This document shows, piece by piece, positions 46,249-58,176 of a DNA stretch of 64,000 nucleotides. Position numbers and translations under genes: made by a program. The first letter of the stretch is position 1, and every line of letters starts with the position of its first letter. The notes under the pieces were generated by a model, which did not search any database, was not told where the DNA came from, and saw only the letters and a program-made list of their open reading frames with translations. The stretch lies in the NCBI RefSeq assembly GCF_002234675.1, contig NC_019873.2, positions 10,255,740 to 10,319,739 of the forward strand, written 5' to 3'. Origin of the DNA: Oryzias latipes (taxonomy: Eukaryota > Chordata > Actinopteri > Beloniformes > Adrianichthyidae).

Positions 46249-46322
46249 AGGCACTGCTGGGATTTGGACCCAGGATCTCCTGTTTACTAGACAGGCGCTT
46301 TAACCAACTAAGCCACAGTGCC
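46249..46322 (-). tRNA. tRNA-Thr(AGT)-like copy 56
   Basis: AGT; fully paired acceptor stem (A4-T69). Confidence 0.62.
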
Positions 46323-46613
46323 TGCTAATTGTGATGTAAATGGTTTTTCACAATCGTTGAATACATTAAATGATTTTAAGTTTTTTTCTTTGGTGTACGT
46401 TCATTTTAAGATAAAACTGCCTGTTTTTTAATATTTTTTTGGAATGTCTTATTAATCTTTTAAAAAAAATTAAAGTAAGCAAAAAATAAATAAAAAAATA
46501 ATTAGAAATAATCAAGGATTTTCCATTATTGGAATTTTCTCTACCAGGATGATGTTTTTATCAGACTTTGATATGGACCAACATACTGGTGCATTTGTGA
46601 TACTTTTTTTAAG

Positions 46614-46687
46614 AGGCTCTGCTGGGATTTGGACCCAGGATCTCCTGTTTACTAGACAGGCGCTTTAACCAACTAAGCCACAGCGCC
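46614..46687 (-). tRNA. tRNA-Thr(AGT)-like copy 57
   Basis: AGT; A69 acceptor mismatch. Confidence 0.55.
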
Positions 46688-46966
46688 TGATAATTGTGAT
46701 GTAAATGGTTTTTCAAAATCGTTGAATACATCAAATGATTTTAAAAAAATTTCTGTGGTATACGTTCATTTTCAGGCAAATCTGCCTGTTTTCTATTGTT
46801 TTTTGGAATGTCTTATTAATCTTTTTGAAAAAATTAAAGTAAACAAAAAATAAAAATAAAATAATCAATGATTTTCCATTATTGGAATTTTCTCTACCAG
46901 GATGATGTTTTTATCAGACTTTGATATGAACCAACATACTGGTGCATATGTTATACTTTTCTTAAG

Positions 46967-47040
46967 AGGCACTGCTGGGATTTGGACCCAGGATTTTCTG
47001 TTTACTAGACAGGCGCTTTAACCAACTAAGCCACAGCGCC
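46967..47040 (-). tRNA. tRNA-Thr(AGT)-like copy 58
   Basis: AGT; anticodon-stem 3' side and variable loop altered. Confidence 0.5.
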
Positions 47041-47325
47041 TGCTAATTATGATGTAAATGGTCTTTCACAATCATTGAACAGATCAAATGATTTTAAGTT
47101 TTTTTCTTTGGTATACGTTCATTTTAAGGTAAATCTGCCTGTTTTCTAATGTTTTTTGGAATGTCTTATTAATCTTTTTTTTTTAATTAAAGTAAGCAAA
47201 AAAAAAAAAAAAAAAAGAAAGAATCATTGATTTTCCATTATTGGAATTTTCTCTACCAGGATAATGTTCTTATCAGACTTCAATATTGACTGATGTGCTG
47301 GTATATATGTGACACTTTTTTTATG

Positions 47326-47399
47326 AGGCACTGCTGGGATTTGGACCCAGGATCTCCTGTTTACGAGACAGGCGCTTTAACCAACTAAGCCACAGCGCC
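47326..47399 (-). tRNA. tRNA-Thr(CGT)-like copy 59
   Basis: CGT; consensus body. Confidence 0.6.
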
Positions 47400-47679
47400 T
47401 GCTAATTATGATGTAAATGGTTTTTCACAATCGTTGAATACATCAAATGATTTTAAAAAAATTTCTGTGGTATACGTTCATTTTAAGGCAAATCTGCCTG
47501 TTTTCTATTGTTTTTTGGAATGTTTTATTAATCTTTTAGAAAAAAATAAAGTAAGCAAAAAAAAAAAAAGAAAGAAAGAATGATTTTCCATTATTGGAAT
47601 TTTTTCTACCAGGATGATGTTTTTATCAGACTTTGATATGGACCAACATACTGGTGCATATGTGATACTTTTTTTTAAG

Positions 47680-47753
47680 AGGCACTGCTGGGATTTGGAC
47701 CCAGGATCTCCTGTTTACGAGACAGGCGCTTTAACCAACTAAGCCACAGCGCC
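47680..47753 (-). tRNA. tRNA-Thr(CGT)-like copy 60
   Basis: CGT; consensus body. Confidence 0.6.
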
Positions 47754-48038
47754 TGCTAATTATTATGTAAATGGTTTTTCACAATCGTTGAATACATGAA
47801 ATGATTTTACATTTTTTTTCTTTGGTATACGTTCATTTTAAGGTAAATTTGCCTGTTTTCTAATGTTTTTTGGAATGTCTTATTAATCTTTTTGAAAAAA
47901 TTAAAGTAAGCAAAAAAAAAAATAAATAAGAAATAATCATTGATTTTCCAATATTGGAACTTTCTATACCAGGATAAGGTTCTTATCAGACTTCAATATT
48001 GACTGATGTGCTGGTATTTATGTGATACTTTTTTTATG

Positions 48039-48112
48039 AGGCACTGCTGGGATTTGGACCCAGGATCTTCTGTTTACTAGACAGGCGCTTTAACCAACTA
48101 AGCCACAGCGCC
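48039..48112 (-). tRNA. tRNA-Thr(AGT)-like copy 61
   Basis: AGT; one anticodon-stem change. Confidence 0.55.
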
Positions 48113-48393
48113 TGCTAATTATGATGTAAATTGTTTTTCACAATCGTTGAATACATCAAATGATTTTAAATTTTTTATCTTTGGTATAGGTTCATTTTAA
48201 GGCAAATCTGCCTGTTTTCTAATGTTTTTTGGAATGTCTTATTAATATTGTTGAAAAAATTAAAGTAAGCAAAAAATAAAAATAAAGTTATCAATGATTT
48301 TCTGTTATTGGAATTTTTCTCTACCAGGATGATGTTTTTATCAGACTTTGATATGGACCAACATAGTGGTGCATATGTGATACTTTTCTTAAG

Positions 48394-48467
48394 AGGCACT
48401 GCTGGGATTTGGACCCAGGATCTCCTGTTTACTAGACAGGCGCTTTAACCATCTAAGCCACAGCGCC
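48394..48467 (-). tRNA. tRNA-Thr(AGT)-like copy 62
   Basis: AGT; one D-loop change. Confidence 0.6.
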
Positions 48468-48763
48468 TGCTAATTATGATGTAAATGGTTTTTCACAATC
48501 GTTGAATACATCAAATGATTTTAAATTTTTTTTTCTTTGGTATAGGTTCATTTTAAGGTAAATCTGCATGTTTTCTAATGTTTTTTGGAATGTTTTATTA
48601 ATCCTTTTTTGAAAAAATTAAAGTAAGCAAAAAATAAATAAAAAAAATAATTAGAAATAATCAAGGATTTTCCATTATTGGAATTTTTCACTACCAGCAT
48701 GATGTTTTTATCAGACTTTGATATGGACCAACATACTGGTGCACATGTGATACTTTTCTTAAG

Positions 48764-48837
48764 AGTCACTGCTGGGATTTGGACCCAGGATCTCCTGTTT
48801 ACTAGACAGGCGCTTTAACCAACTAAGCCACAGCGCC
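48764..48837 (-). tRNA. tRNA-Thr(AGT)-like copy 63
   Basis: AGT; 2-71 mismatch; duplicate of copy 54. Confidence 0.55.
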
Positions 48838-49123
48838 TGCTAATTATGATGTAAATGGTTTTTCACAATCGTTGAATACATCAAATGATTTTAAATTTTT
48901 TATCTTTGGTATACGTTCATTTTAAGGTAAATCTGCCTGTTTTTTTAATGTTTTTTGGAATGTCTTATTAATCTTTTTGAAAAAATTAAAGTAAGCAAAA
49001 AAAATAAAAAATAAGAAATAATCATTGATTTTCCAATATTGGAATTTTCTATACCAGGATAATGTTCTTATCAGACTTCAATATTGACTGATGTGCTGGT
49101 ATTTATGTGATACTTTTTTTAAG

Positions 49124-49197
49124 AGGCACTGCTGGGATTTGGACCCAGAATCTCCTGTTTACTAGACAGGCGCTTTAACCATCTAAGCCACAGCGCC
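49124..49197 (-). tRNA. tRNA-Thr(AGT)-like copy 64
   Basis: AGT; duplicate of copy 55. Confidence 0.55.
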
Positions 49198-49488
49198 TGC
49201 TAATTATGATGTAAATGGTTTTTCACAATCGTTGAATACATCAAATGATTTTAAATTTTTTTTCTTTGGTATAGGTTCATTTAAGGTAAATCTGCCTGTT
49301 TTCTAATGTTTTTTGGAATGTCTTATTAATATTGTTGAAAAAATTAAAGTAAGCAAAAAATAAAAAATAAAAATAATTAGAAATTATCAATGATTTTCCA
49401 TTATTGGAATTTTCTCTACCAGGATGATGTTTTTATCAGACTCTGTTATGGACAAACATACTGGTGTATATGTGATACTTTTCTTAAG

Positions 49489-49562
49489 AGGCACTGCTGG
49501 GATTTGGACCCAGGATCTCCTGTTTACTAGACAGGCGCTTTAACCAACTAAGCCACAGTGCC
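49489..49562 (-). tRNA. tRNA-Thr(AGT)-like copy 65
   Basis: AGT; duplicate of copy 56, paired acceptor. Confidence 0.62.
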
Positions 49563-49854
49563 TGCTAATTGTGATGTAAATGGTTTTTCACAATCGTTGA
49601 ATACATTAAATGATTTTAAGTTTTTTTCTTTGGTGTACGTTCATTTTAAGATAAAACTGCCTGTTTTTTAATATTTTTTTGGAATGTCTTATTAATCTTT
49701 TAAAAAAAATTAAAGTAAGCAAAAAATAAATAAAAAAAATAATTAGAAATAATCAAGGATTTTCCATTATTGGAATTTTCTCTACCAGGATGATGTTTTT
49801 ATCAGACTTTGATATGGACCAACATACTGGTGCATTTGTGATACTTTTTTTAAG

Positions 49855-49928
49855 AGGCTCTGCTGGGATTTGGACCCAGGATCTCCTGTTTACTAGACAG
49901 GCGCTTTAACCAACTAAGCCACAGCGCC
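49855..49928 (-). tRNA. tRNA-Thr(AGT)-like copy 66
   Basis: AGT; duplicate of copy 57. Confidence 0.55.
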
Positions 49929-50207
49929 TGATAATTGTGATGTAAATGGTTTTTCAAAATCGTTGAATACATCAAATGATTTTAAAAAAATTTCTGTGGT
50001 ATACGTTCATTTTCAGGCAAATCTGCCTGTTTTCTATTGTTTTTTGGAATGTCTTATTAATCTTTTTGAAAAAATTAAAGTAAACAAAAAATAAAAATAA
50101 AATAATCAATGATTTTCCATTATTGGAATTTTCTCTACCAGGATGATGTTTTTATCAGACTTTGATATGAACCAACATACTGGTGCATATGTTATACTTT
50201 TCTTAAG

Positions 50208-50281
50208 AGGCACTGCTGGGATTTGGACCCAGGATTTTCTGTTTACTAGACAGGCGCTTTAACCAACTAAGCCACAGCGCC
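50208..50281 (-). tRNA. tRNA-Thr(AGT)-like copy 67
   Basis: AGT; duplicate of copy 58. Confidence 0.5.
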
Positions 50282-50567
50282 TGCTAATTATGATGTAAAT
50301 GGTCTTTCACAATCATTGAACAGATCAAATGATTTTAAGTTTTTTTCTTTGGTATACGTTCATTTTAAGGTAAATCTGCCTGTTTTCTAATGTTTTTTGG
50401 AATGTCTTATTAATCTTTTTTTTTTTAATTAAAGTAAGCAAAAAAAAAAAAAAAAAAAGAAAGAATCATTGATTTTCCATTATTGGAATTTTCTCTACCA
50501 GGATAATGTTCTTATCAGACTTCAATATTGACTGATGTGCTGGTATATATGTGACACTTTTTTTATG

Positions 50568-50641
50568 AGGCACTGCTGGGATTTGGACCCAGGATCTCCT
50601 GTTTACGAGACAGGCGCTTTAACCAACTAAGCCACAGCGCC
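50568..50641 (-). tRNA. tRNA-Thr(CGT)-like copy 68
   Basis: CGT; duplicate of copy 59. Confidence 0.6.
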
Positions 50642-50921
50642 TGCTAATTATGATGTAAATGGTTTTTCACAATCGTTGAATACATCAAATTATTTTAAAA
50701 AAATTTCTGTGGTATACGTTCATTTTAAGGCAAATCTGCCTGTTTTCTATTGTTTTTTGGAATGTTTTATTAATCTTTTAGAAAAAAATAAAGTAAGCAA
50801 AAAAAAAAAAAGAAAGAAAGAATGATTTTCCATTATTGGAATTTTTTCTACCAGGATGATGTTTTTATCAGACTTTGATATGGACCAACATACTGGTGCA
50901 TATGTGATACTTTTTTTTAAG

Positions 50922-50995
50922 AGGCACTGCTGGGATTTGGACCCAGGATCTCCTGTTTACGAGACAGGCGCTTTAACCAACTAAGCCACAGCGCC
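50922..50995 (-). tRNA. tRNA-Thr(CGT)-like copy 69
   Basis: CGT; duplicate of copy 60. Confidence 0.6.
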
Positions 50996-51280
50996 TGCTA
51001 ATTATTATGTAAATGGTTTTTCACAATCGTTGAATACATGAAATGATTTTACATTTTTTTTCTTTGGTATACGTTCATTTTAAGGTAAATTTGCCTGTTT
51101 TCTAATGTTTTTTGGAATGTCTTATTAATCTTTTTGAAAAAATTAAAGTAAGCAAAAAAAAAAATAAATAAGAAATAATCATTGATTTTCCAATATTGGA
51201 ACTTTCTATACCAGGATAAGGTTCTTATCAGACTTCAATATTGACTGATGTGCTGGTATTTATGTGATACTTTTTTTATG

Positions 51281-51354
51281 AGGCACTGCTGGGATTTGGA
51301 CCCAGGATCTCCTGTTTACTAGACAGGCGCTTTAACCAACTAAGCCACAGCGCC
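51281..51354 (-). tRNA. tRNA-Thr(AGT)-like copy 70
   Basis: AGT; consensus; duplicate of copy 61 without its stem change. Confidence 0.6.
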
Positions 51355-51635
51355 TGCTAATTATGATGTAAATTGTTTTTCACAATCGTTGAATACATCA
51401 AATGATTTTAAATTTTTTATCTTTGGTATAGGTTCATTTTAAGGCAAATCTGCCTGTTTTCTAATGTTTTTTGGAATGTCTTATTAATATTGTTGAAAAA
51501 ATTAAAGTAAGCAAAAAATAAAAATAAAGTTATCAATGATTTTCTGTTATTGGAATTTTTCTCTACCAGGATGATGTTTTTATCAGACTTTGATATGGAC
51601 CAACATAGTGGTGCATATGTGATACTTTTCTTAAG

Positions 51636-51709
51636 AGGCACTGCTGGGATTTGGACCCAGGATCTCCTGTTTACTAGACAGGCGCTTTAACCAACTAAGC
51701 CACAGCGCC
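51636..51709 (-). tRNA. tRNA-Thr(AGT)-like copy 71
   Basis: AGT; consensus; counterpart of copy 43. Confidence 0.6.
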
Positions 51710-51998
51710 TGCTAATTATGATGTAAATGGTTTTTCACAATCGTTGAATACATCAAATGATTTTACATTTTTTTTCTTTGGTATACGTTCATTTTCAGGT
51801 AAATCTGCCTGTTTTCTAATGTTTTTTTGGAATGTCTTACTAATCTTTTAGAATAAATAAAGTAAGCAAAAAAAAAAAAAGAAAGAAAGAAATATATGAA
51901 TGATTTTCCATTATTGGAATTTTTTCTACCAGGATGATGTTTTTATCAGACTTTGATATGGACCAACATACTGGTGCATATGTGATAATTTTTTTAAG

Positions 51999-52072
51999 AG
52001 GCACTGCTGGGATTTGGACCCAGGATCTCCTGTTTACTAGACAGGCGCTTTAACCAACTAAGCCACAGCGCC
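51999..52072 (-). tRNA. tRNA-Thr(AGT)-like copy 72
   Basis: AGT; consensus; counterpart of copy 44. Confidence 0.6.
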
Positions 52073-52357
52073 TGCTAATTATGATGTAAATGGTTTTTCA
52101 CAATCGTTGAATACATGAAATGATTTTACATTTTTTTTCTTTGGTATACGTTCATTTTAAGGTAAATCTGCCTGTTTTCTAATGTTTTTTGGAATGTCTT
52201 ATCAATCTTTTTGAAAAAATTAAAGTAAGCAAAAAAAATAAAAAATAAGAAATAATCATTGATTTTCCAATATTGGAATTTTCTATACCAGGATAATGTT
52301 CTTATCAGACTTCAATATTGACTGATGTGCTGGTATTTATGTGATACTTTTTTTATG

Positions 52358-52431
52358 AGGCACTGCTGGGATTTGGACCCAGGATCTCCTGTTTACTAGA
52401 CAGGCGCTTTAACCAACTAAGCCACAGCGCC
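52358..52431 (-). tRNA. tRNA-Thr(AGT)-like copy 73
   Basis: AGT; consensus; counterpart of copy 45. Confidence 0.6.
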
Positions 52432-52713
52432 TGCTAATCATGATGTAAATGGTTTTTCACAATCGTTGAATACATCAAATGATTTTAAATTTTTTATCTT
52501 TGGTATACGTTCATTTTATGGCAAATCTGCCTGTTTTCTAATGTTTTTTGGAATGTCTTATTAATATTGTTGAAAAAATTAAAGTAAGCAAAAAATAAAA
52601 ATAAAGTAATTAATGATTTTCCATTATTGGAATTTTTCTCTACCAGGATGATGTTTTTAATCAGACTTTGATATGGACCAACATACTGGTGCATATGTGA
52701 TACTTTTCTTAAG

Positions 52714-52782
52714 AGGCACTGCTGGGATTTGGACCCAGGATCTCCTGTTTACTAGACAGGCGCTTTACTAAGCCACAGCGCC
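52714..52782 (-). pseudogene. tRNA-Thr-like copy 74, D-arm deletion
   Basis: 69 bp; counterpart of copy 46 with one more base lost from the D arm. Confidence 0.7.
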
Positions 52783-53074
52783 TGCTAATTATGATGTAAA
52801 TGGTTTTTCACAATCGTTGAATACATCAAATGATTTTACATTTTTTTTCTTTGGTATACGTTCATTTTAAGGTAAATCTGCCTGTTTTCTAATGTTTTTT
52901 GGAATGTCTTATTAATATTGTTGAAAAAATTTATGTAAGCAAAAAATAAATTAAAAAAATAATTAGAAATAATCATTGATTTTCCAATATTGGAATTTTC
53001 TCTACCAGGATGATGTTTTTATCAGACTTTGATATGGACCAACATACTGGTGCATATGTGATACTTTTCTTAAT

Positions 53075-53139
53075 AGGCACTGCTGGGATTTGGACCCAGG
53101 ATCTCCTGTTTACTAGACAGGCAACTAAGCCACAGCGCC
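53075..53139 (-). pseudogene. tRNA-Thr-like copy 75, larger D-arm deletion
   Basis: 65 bp; nine bases are missing from the D arm, whereas its counterpart copy 47 is full length. Confidence 0.7.
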
Positions 53140-53426
53140 TGCTAATTATACTGTAAATGGTTTTTCACAATCGTTGAATACATCAAATGATTTTAAGTTT
53201 TTTTCTTTGGTATAGGTACATTTTCAGGTAAATCTGCCTAGTTTCTAATGTTTTTTTGGAATGTCTTACTAATCTGTTAGAAAAAATTAAAGTAAGCAAA
53301 AAAAAAAAAAAAAGAAAGAAATAATGAATGATTTTCCATTATTGGAATTTTCTCTACCAGGATGATGTTTTTATCAGACTTTGATATGGACCAACATACT
53401 GGCGCATATGTGATACTTTTCTTAAG

Positions 53427-53500
53427 AGGCACTGCTGGGATTTGGACCCAGGATATCCTGTTTACTAGACAGGCGCTTTAACCAACTAAGCCACAGCGCC
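53427..53500 (-). tRNA. tRNA-Thr(AGT)-like copy 76
   Basis: AGT; one change in the variable region. Confidence 0.55.
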
Positions 53501-53788
53501 TGCTAATTATGATGTAAATGGTTTTTCACAATCGTTGAATACATCAAATGATTTTACATTTTTTTTCTTTGGTATACGTTCATTTTCAGGTAAATCTGCC
53601 TGTTTTCTAATGTTTTTTGGAATGTCTTATTAATCTTTTTGAAAAAATTAAAGTAAGCAAAAAAAATAAAAAATAATTAGAAATAATCATTGATTTTCCA
53701 ATATTGGAATTTTCTATACCAGGATAATGTTCTTATCAGATTTCAATATTGACTGATGTGCTGGTATTTATGTGATACTTTTTTTATG

Positions 53789-53862
53789 AGGCACTGCTGG
53801 GATTTGGACCCAGGATCTCCTGTTTACTAGACAGGCGCTTTAACCAACTAAGCCACAGCGCC
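53789..53862 (-). tRNA. tRNA-Thr(AGT)-like copy 77
   Basis: AGT; consensus body. Confidence 0.6.
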
Positions 53863-54143
53863 TGCTAATTATGATGTAAATGGTTTTTCACAATCGTTGA
53901 ATACATCAAATGATTTTAAATTTTTTATCTTTGGTATACGTTCATTTTAAGGCAAATCTGCCTGTTTTCTAATGTTTTTTGGAATGTCTTATTTATATTG
54001 TTGAAAAAATTAAAGTAAGCAAAAAATAAAAATAAAGTAATTAATGATTTTCCATTATTGGAATTTTTCTCTACCAGGATGATGTTTTTATCAGACTTTG
54101 ATATGGACCAACATACTGGTGCATATGTGATACTTTTCTTAAG

Positions 54144-54217
54144 AGGCACTGCTGGGATTTGAACCCAGGATCTCCTGTTTACGAGACAGGCGCTTTAACC
54201 AACTATGCCACAGCGCC
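54144..54217 (-). tRNA. tRNA-Thr(CGT) copy 78 with canonical T55
   Basis: Identical tRNA body to copy 52 (consensus A and B boxes), offset 9,349 bp. The second candidate functional gene. Confidence 0.8.
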
Positions 54218-54505
54218 TGTTAATTATGATGTAAATGGTTATTCACAATCGTTGAATACATCAAATGATTTTAAATTTTTTATCTTTGGTATACGTTCAT
54301 TTTAAGGCAAATCTGTCTGTTTTCTAATGTTTTTTGTAATGTCTTATTAATCTTTTTTTAAAAATGAAAGAAAGCAAAAAAGAAAAAACATAATAAGAAA
54401 TAATCAAGGATTTCCCATTATTGGAATTTCCTCTACCAGAATAATGTTCTTATCAGACTTCAATATTGTCTGATATGCTGGTACATATGTGATACTTTTC
54501 TTAAG

Positions 54506-54579
54506 AGGCACTGCTGGGATTTGGACCCAGGATCTCCTGTTTACTAGACAGGCGCTTTAACCAACTAAGCCACAGAGCC
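54506..54579 (-). tRNA. tRNA-Thr(AGT)-like copy 79
   Basis: AGT; 4-69 mismatch; counterpart of copy 53. Confidence 0.55.
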
Positions 54580-54872
54580 TGCTCATTATGATGTAAATGG
54601 TTTTTCACAATCGTTGAATACATGAAATGATTTTAAGTTTTTTTCTTTGGTATAGGTTCATTTTAAGGTAAATCTGCGTGTTTTCTAATGTTTTTTGGAA
54701 TGTCTTATTAATCCTTTTTTGAAAAAATTAAAGTAAGCAAAAAATAAATAAAAAAATAATTAGAAATAATCAATGATTTTCCATTATTGGAATTTTTCAC
54801 TACCAGCATGATGTTTTTATCAGACTTTGATATGGACCAACATACTGGTGCACATGTGATACTTTTCTTAAG

Positions 54873-54946
54873 AGTCACTGCTGGGATTTGGACCCAGGAT
54901 CTCCTGTTTACTAGACAGGCGCTTCTACCAACTAAGCCACAGCGCC
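54873..54946 (-). tRNA. tRNA-Thr(AGT)-like copy 80
   Basis: AGT; 2-71 mismatch and a D-arm change. Confidence 0.5.
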
Positions 54947-55231
54947 TGCTAATTATTATGTAAATGGTTTTTCACAATCGTTGAATACATCAAATGATTT
55001 TACATTTTTTTTCTTTGGTATACGTTCATTTTAAGGTAAATCTGCCTGTTTTCTAATGTTTTTTGGAATGTCTTATTAATCTTTTTGAAAAAATTAAAGT
55101 AAGCAAAAAAAATAAAAAATAAGAAATAATCATTGATTTTCCAATATTGGAATTTTCTATACCAGGATAATGTTCTTATCAGACTTCAATATTGACTGAT
55201 GTGCTGGTATTTATGTGATACTTTTTTTAAG

Positions 55232-55305
55232 AGGCACTGCTGGGATTTGGACCCAGGATCTCCTGTTTACTAGACAGGCGCTTTAACCAACTAAGCCACA
55301 GCGCC
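55232..55305 (-). tRNA. tRNA-Thr(AGT)-like copy 81
   Basis: AGT; consensus body. Confidence 0.6.
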
Positions 55306-55597
55306 TGCTAATTGTGATGTAAATGGTTTTTCACAATCGTTGAATACATTAAATGATTTTAAGTTTTTTTCTTTGGTGTACGTTCATTTTAAGATAAAAC
55401 TGCCTGTTTTTTAATATTTTTTTGGAATGTCTTATTAATCTTTTTAAGAAAATTAAAGTAAGCAAAAAATAAATAAAAAAAATAATTAGAAATAATCAAG
55501 GATTTTCCATTATTGGAATTTTCTCTACCAGGATGATGTTTTTATCAGACTCTGATATGGACAAACATACTGGTGTATATGTGATACTTTTCTTAAG

Positions 55598-55671
55598 AGG
55601 CACTGCTGGGATTTGGACCCAGGATCTCCTGTTTACTAGACAGGCGCTTTAACCAACTAAGCCACAGCGCC
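55598..55671 (-). tRNA. tRNA-Thr(AGT)-like copy 82
   Basis: AGT; consensus body. Confidence 0.6.
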
Positions 55672-55950
55672 TGATAATTGTGATGTAAATGGTTTTTCAA
55701 AATCGTTGAATACATCAAATGATTTTAAAAAAATTTCTGTGGTATACGTTCATTTTCAGGCAAATCTGCCTGTTTTCTATTGTTTTTTGGAATGTCTTAT
55801 TAATCTTTTTGAAAAAATTAAAGTAAACAAAAAATAAAAATAAAATAATCAATGATTTTCCATTATTGGAATTTTCTCTACCAGGATGATGTTTTTATCA
55901 GACTTTGATATGAACCAACATACTGGTGCATATGTTATACTTTTCTTAAG

Positions 55951-56024
55951 AGGCACTGCTGGGATTTGGACCCAGGATTTTCTGTTTACTAGACAGGCGC
56001 TTTAACCAACTAAGCCACAGCGCC
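55951..56024 (-). tRNA. tRNA-Thr(AGT)-like copy 83
   Basis: AGT; same altered anticodon-stem side as copies 58 and 67. Confidence 0.5.
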
Positions 56025-56309
56025 TGCTAATTATGATGTAAATGGTCTTTCACAATCATTGAACAGATCAAATGATTTTAAGTTTTTTTCTTTGGTATAC
56101 GTTCATTTTAAGGTAAATCTGCCTGTTTTCTAATGTTTTTTGGAATGTCTTATTAATCTTTTTTTTTTTTAATTAAAGTAAGCAAAAAAAAAAAAAAAAA
56201 GAAAGAATCATTGATTTTCCATTATTGGAATTTTCTCTACCAGGATAATGTTCTTATCAGACTTCAATATTGACTGATGTGCTGGTATATATGTGACACA
56301 TTTTTTATG

Positions 56310-56383
56310 AGGCACTGCTGGGATTTGGACCCAGGATCTCCTGTTTACGAGACAGGCGCTTTAACCAACTAAGCCACAGCGCC
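56310..56383 (-). tRNA. tRNA-Thr(CGT)-like copy 84
   Basis: CGT; counterpart of copies 40, 59, 68. Confidence 0.6.
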
Positions 56384-56671
56384 TGCTAATTATGATGTAA
56401 ATGGTTTTTCACAATCGTTGAATACATCAAATGATTTTAAAAAAATTTCTGTGGTATACGTTCATTTTAAGGCAAATCTGCCTGTTTTCTATTGTTTTTT
56501 GGAATGTTTTATTAATCTTTTAGAAAAAAATAAAGTAAGCAAAAAAAAAAAAAGAAAGAAAGAAATAAAGAATGATTTTCCATTATTGGAATTTTTTCTA
56601 CCAGGATGATGTTTTTATCAGACTTTGATATGGACCAACATACTGGTGCATATGTGATACTTTTTTTTAAG

Positions 56672-56745
56672 AGGCACTGCTGGGATTTGGACCCAGGATC
56701 TCCTGTTTACGAGACAGGCGCTTTAACCAACTAAGCCACAGCGCC
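56672..56745 (-). tRNA. tRNA-Thr(CGT)-like copy 85
   Basis: CGT; counterpart of copies 41, 60, 69. Confidence 0.6.
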
Positions 56746-57031
56746 TGCTAATTATTATGTAAATGGTTTTTCACAATCGTTGAATACATGAAATGATTTT
56801 ACATTTTTTTTCTTTGGTATACGTTCATTTTAAGGTAAATTTGCCTGTTTTCTAATGTTTTTTGGAATGTCTTATTAATCTTTTTGAAAAAATTAAAGTA
56901 AGCAAAAAAAAAAAAAAAATAAGAAATAATCATTGATTTTCCAATATTGGAACTTTCTATACCAGGATAAGGTTCTTATCAGACTTCAATATTGACTGAT
57001 GTGATGGTATTTATGTGATACTTTTTTTATG

Positions 57032-57105
57032 AGGCACTGCTGGGATTTGGACCCAGGATCTCCTGTTTACTAGACAGGCGCTTTAACCAACTAAGCCACA
57101 GCGCC
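57032..57105 (-). tRNA. tRNA-Thr(AGT)-like copy 86
   Basis: AGT; consensus body. Confidence 0.6.
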
Positions 57106-57386
57106 TGCTAATTATGATGTAAATGGTTTTTCACAATCGTTGAATACATCAAATGATTTTAAATTTTTTATCTTTGGTATAGGTTCATTTTAAGGCAAAT
57201 CTGCATGTTTTCTAATGTTTTTTGGAATGTCTTATTAATATTGTTGAAAAAATTAAAGTAAGCAAAAAATAAAAATAAAGTTATCAATGATTTTCTGTTA
57301 TTGGAATTTTTCTCTACCAGGATGATGTTTTTATCAGACTTTGATATGGACCAACATAGTGGTGCATATGTGATACTTTTCTTAAG

Positions 57387-57460
57387 AGGCACTGCTGGGA
57401 TTTGGACCCAGGATCTCCTGTTTACTAGACAGGCGCTTTAACCAACTAAGCCACAGCGCC
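57387..57460 (-). tRNA. tRNA-Thr(AGT)-like copy 87
   Basis: AGT; consensus body. Confidence 0.6.
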
Positions 57461-57745
57461 TGCTAATTATGATGTAAATGGTTTTTCACAATCGTTGAAT
57501 ACATCAAATGATTTTACATTTTTTTTCTTTGGTATACGTTCATTTTAAGGTAAATCTGCCTGTTTTCTAATGTTTTTTGGAATGTCTTATTAATCTTTTT
57601 GAAAAAATTAAAGTAAGCAAAAAAAATAAAAAATAAGAAATAATCATTGATTTTCCAATATTGGAATTTTCTCTACCAGGATAATGTTCTTATCAGACTT
57701 CAATATTGACTGATGTGCTGGTATTTATGTGATACTTTTTTTATG

Positions 57746-57819
57746 AGGCACTGCTGGGATTTGGACCCAGGATCTCCTGTTTACTAGACGGGTGCTTTAA
57801 CCAACTAAGCCACAGCGCC
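57746..57819 (-). tRNA. tRNA-Thr(AGT)-like copy 88
   Basis: AGT; two changes at the start of the anticodon stem region. Confidence 0.52.
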
Positions 57820-58102
57820 TGCTAATTGTGATGTAAATGGTTTTTCACAATCGTTGAATACATCAAACGATTTTAAAAAATTTTCTTTGGTATAGGTTCA
57901 TTTTAAGGCAAATCTGCCTGTTTTCTATTGTTTTTTGGAATGTGTTATTAATCTTTTTGAAAAAATTAAAGTAAGCAAAAAAAATAAAAATAAGAAATAA
58001 TCATTGATTTTCCATTACTGGAATTTTCTCTAACAGGATGATGTTTTTATCAGACTTTGATATGGACCAACATACTGGTGCATATGTGATACTTTTCTTA
58101 AG

Positions 58103-58176
58103 AGGCACTGCTGGGATTTGGAACCAGGATCTCCTGTTTACTAGACAGGCGCTTTAACCAACTAAGCCACAGCGCC
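58103..58176 (-). tRNA. tRNA-Thr(AGT)-like copy 89
   Basis: AGT; T stem altered at position 53. Confidence 0.5.
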
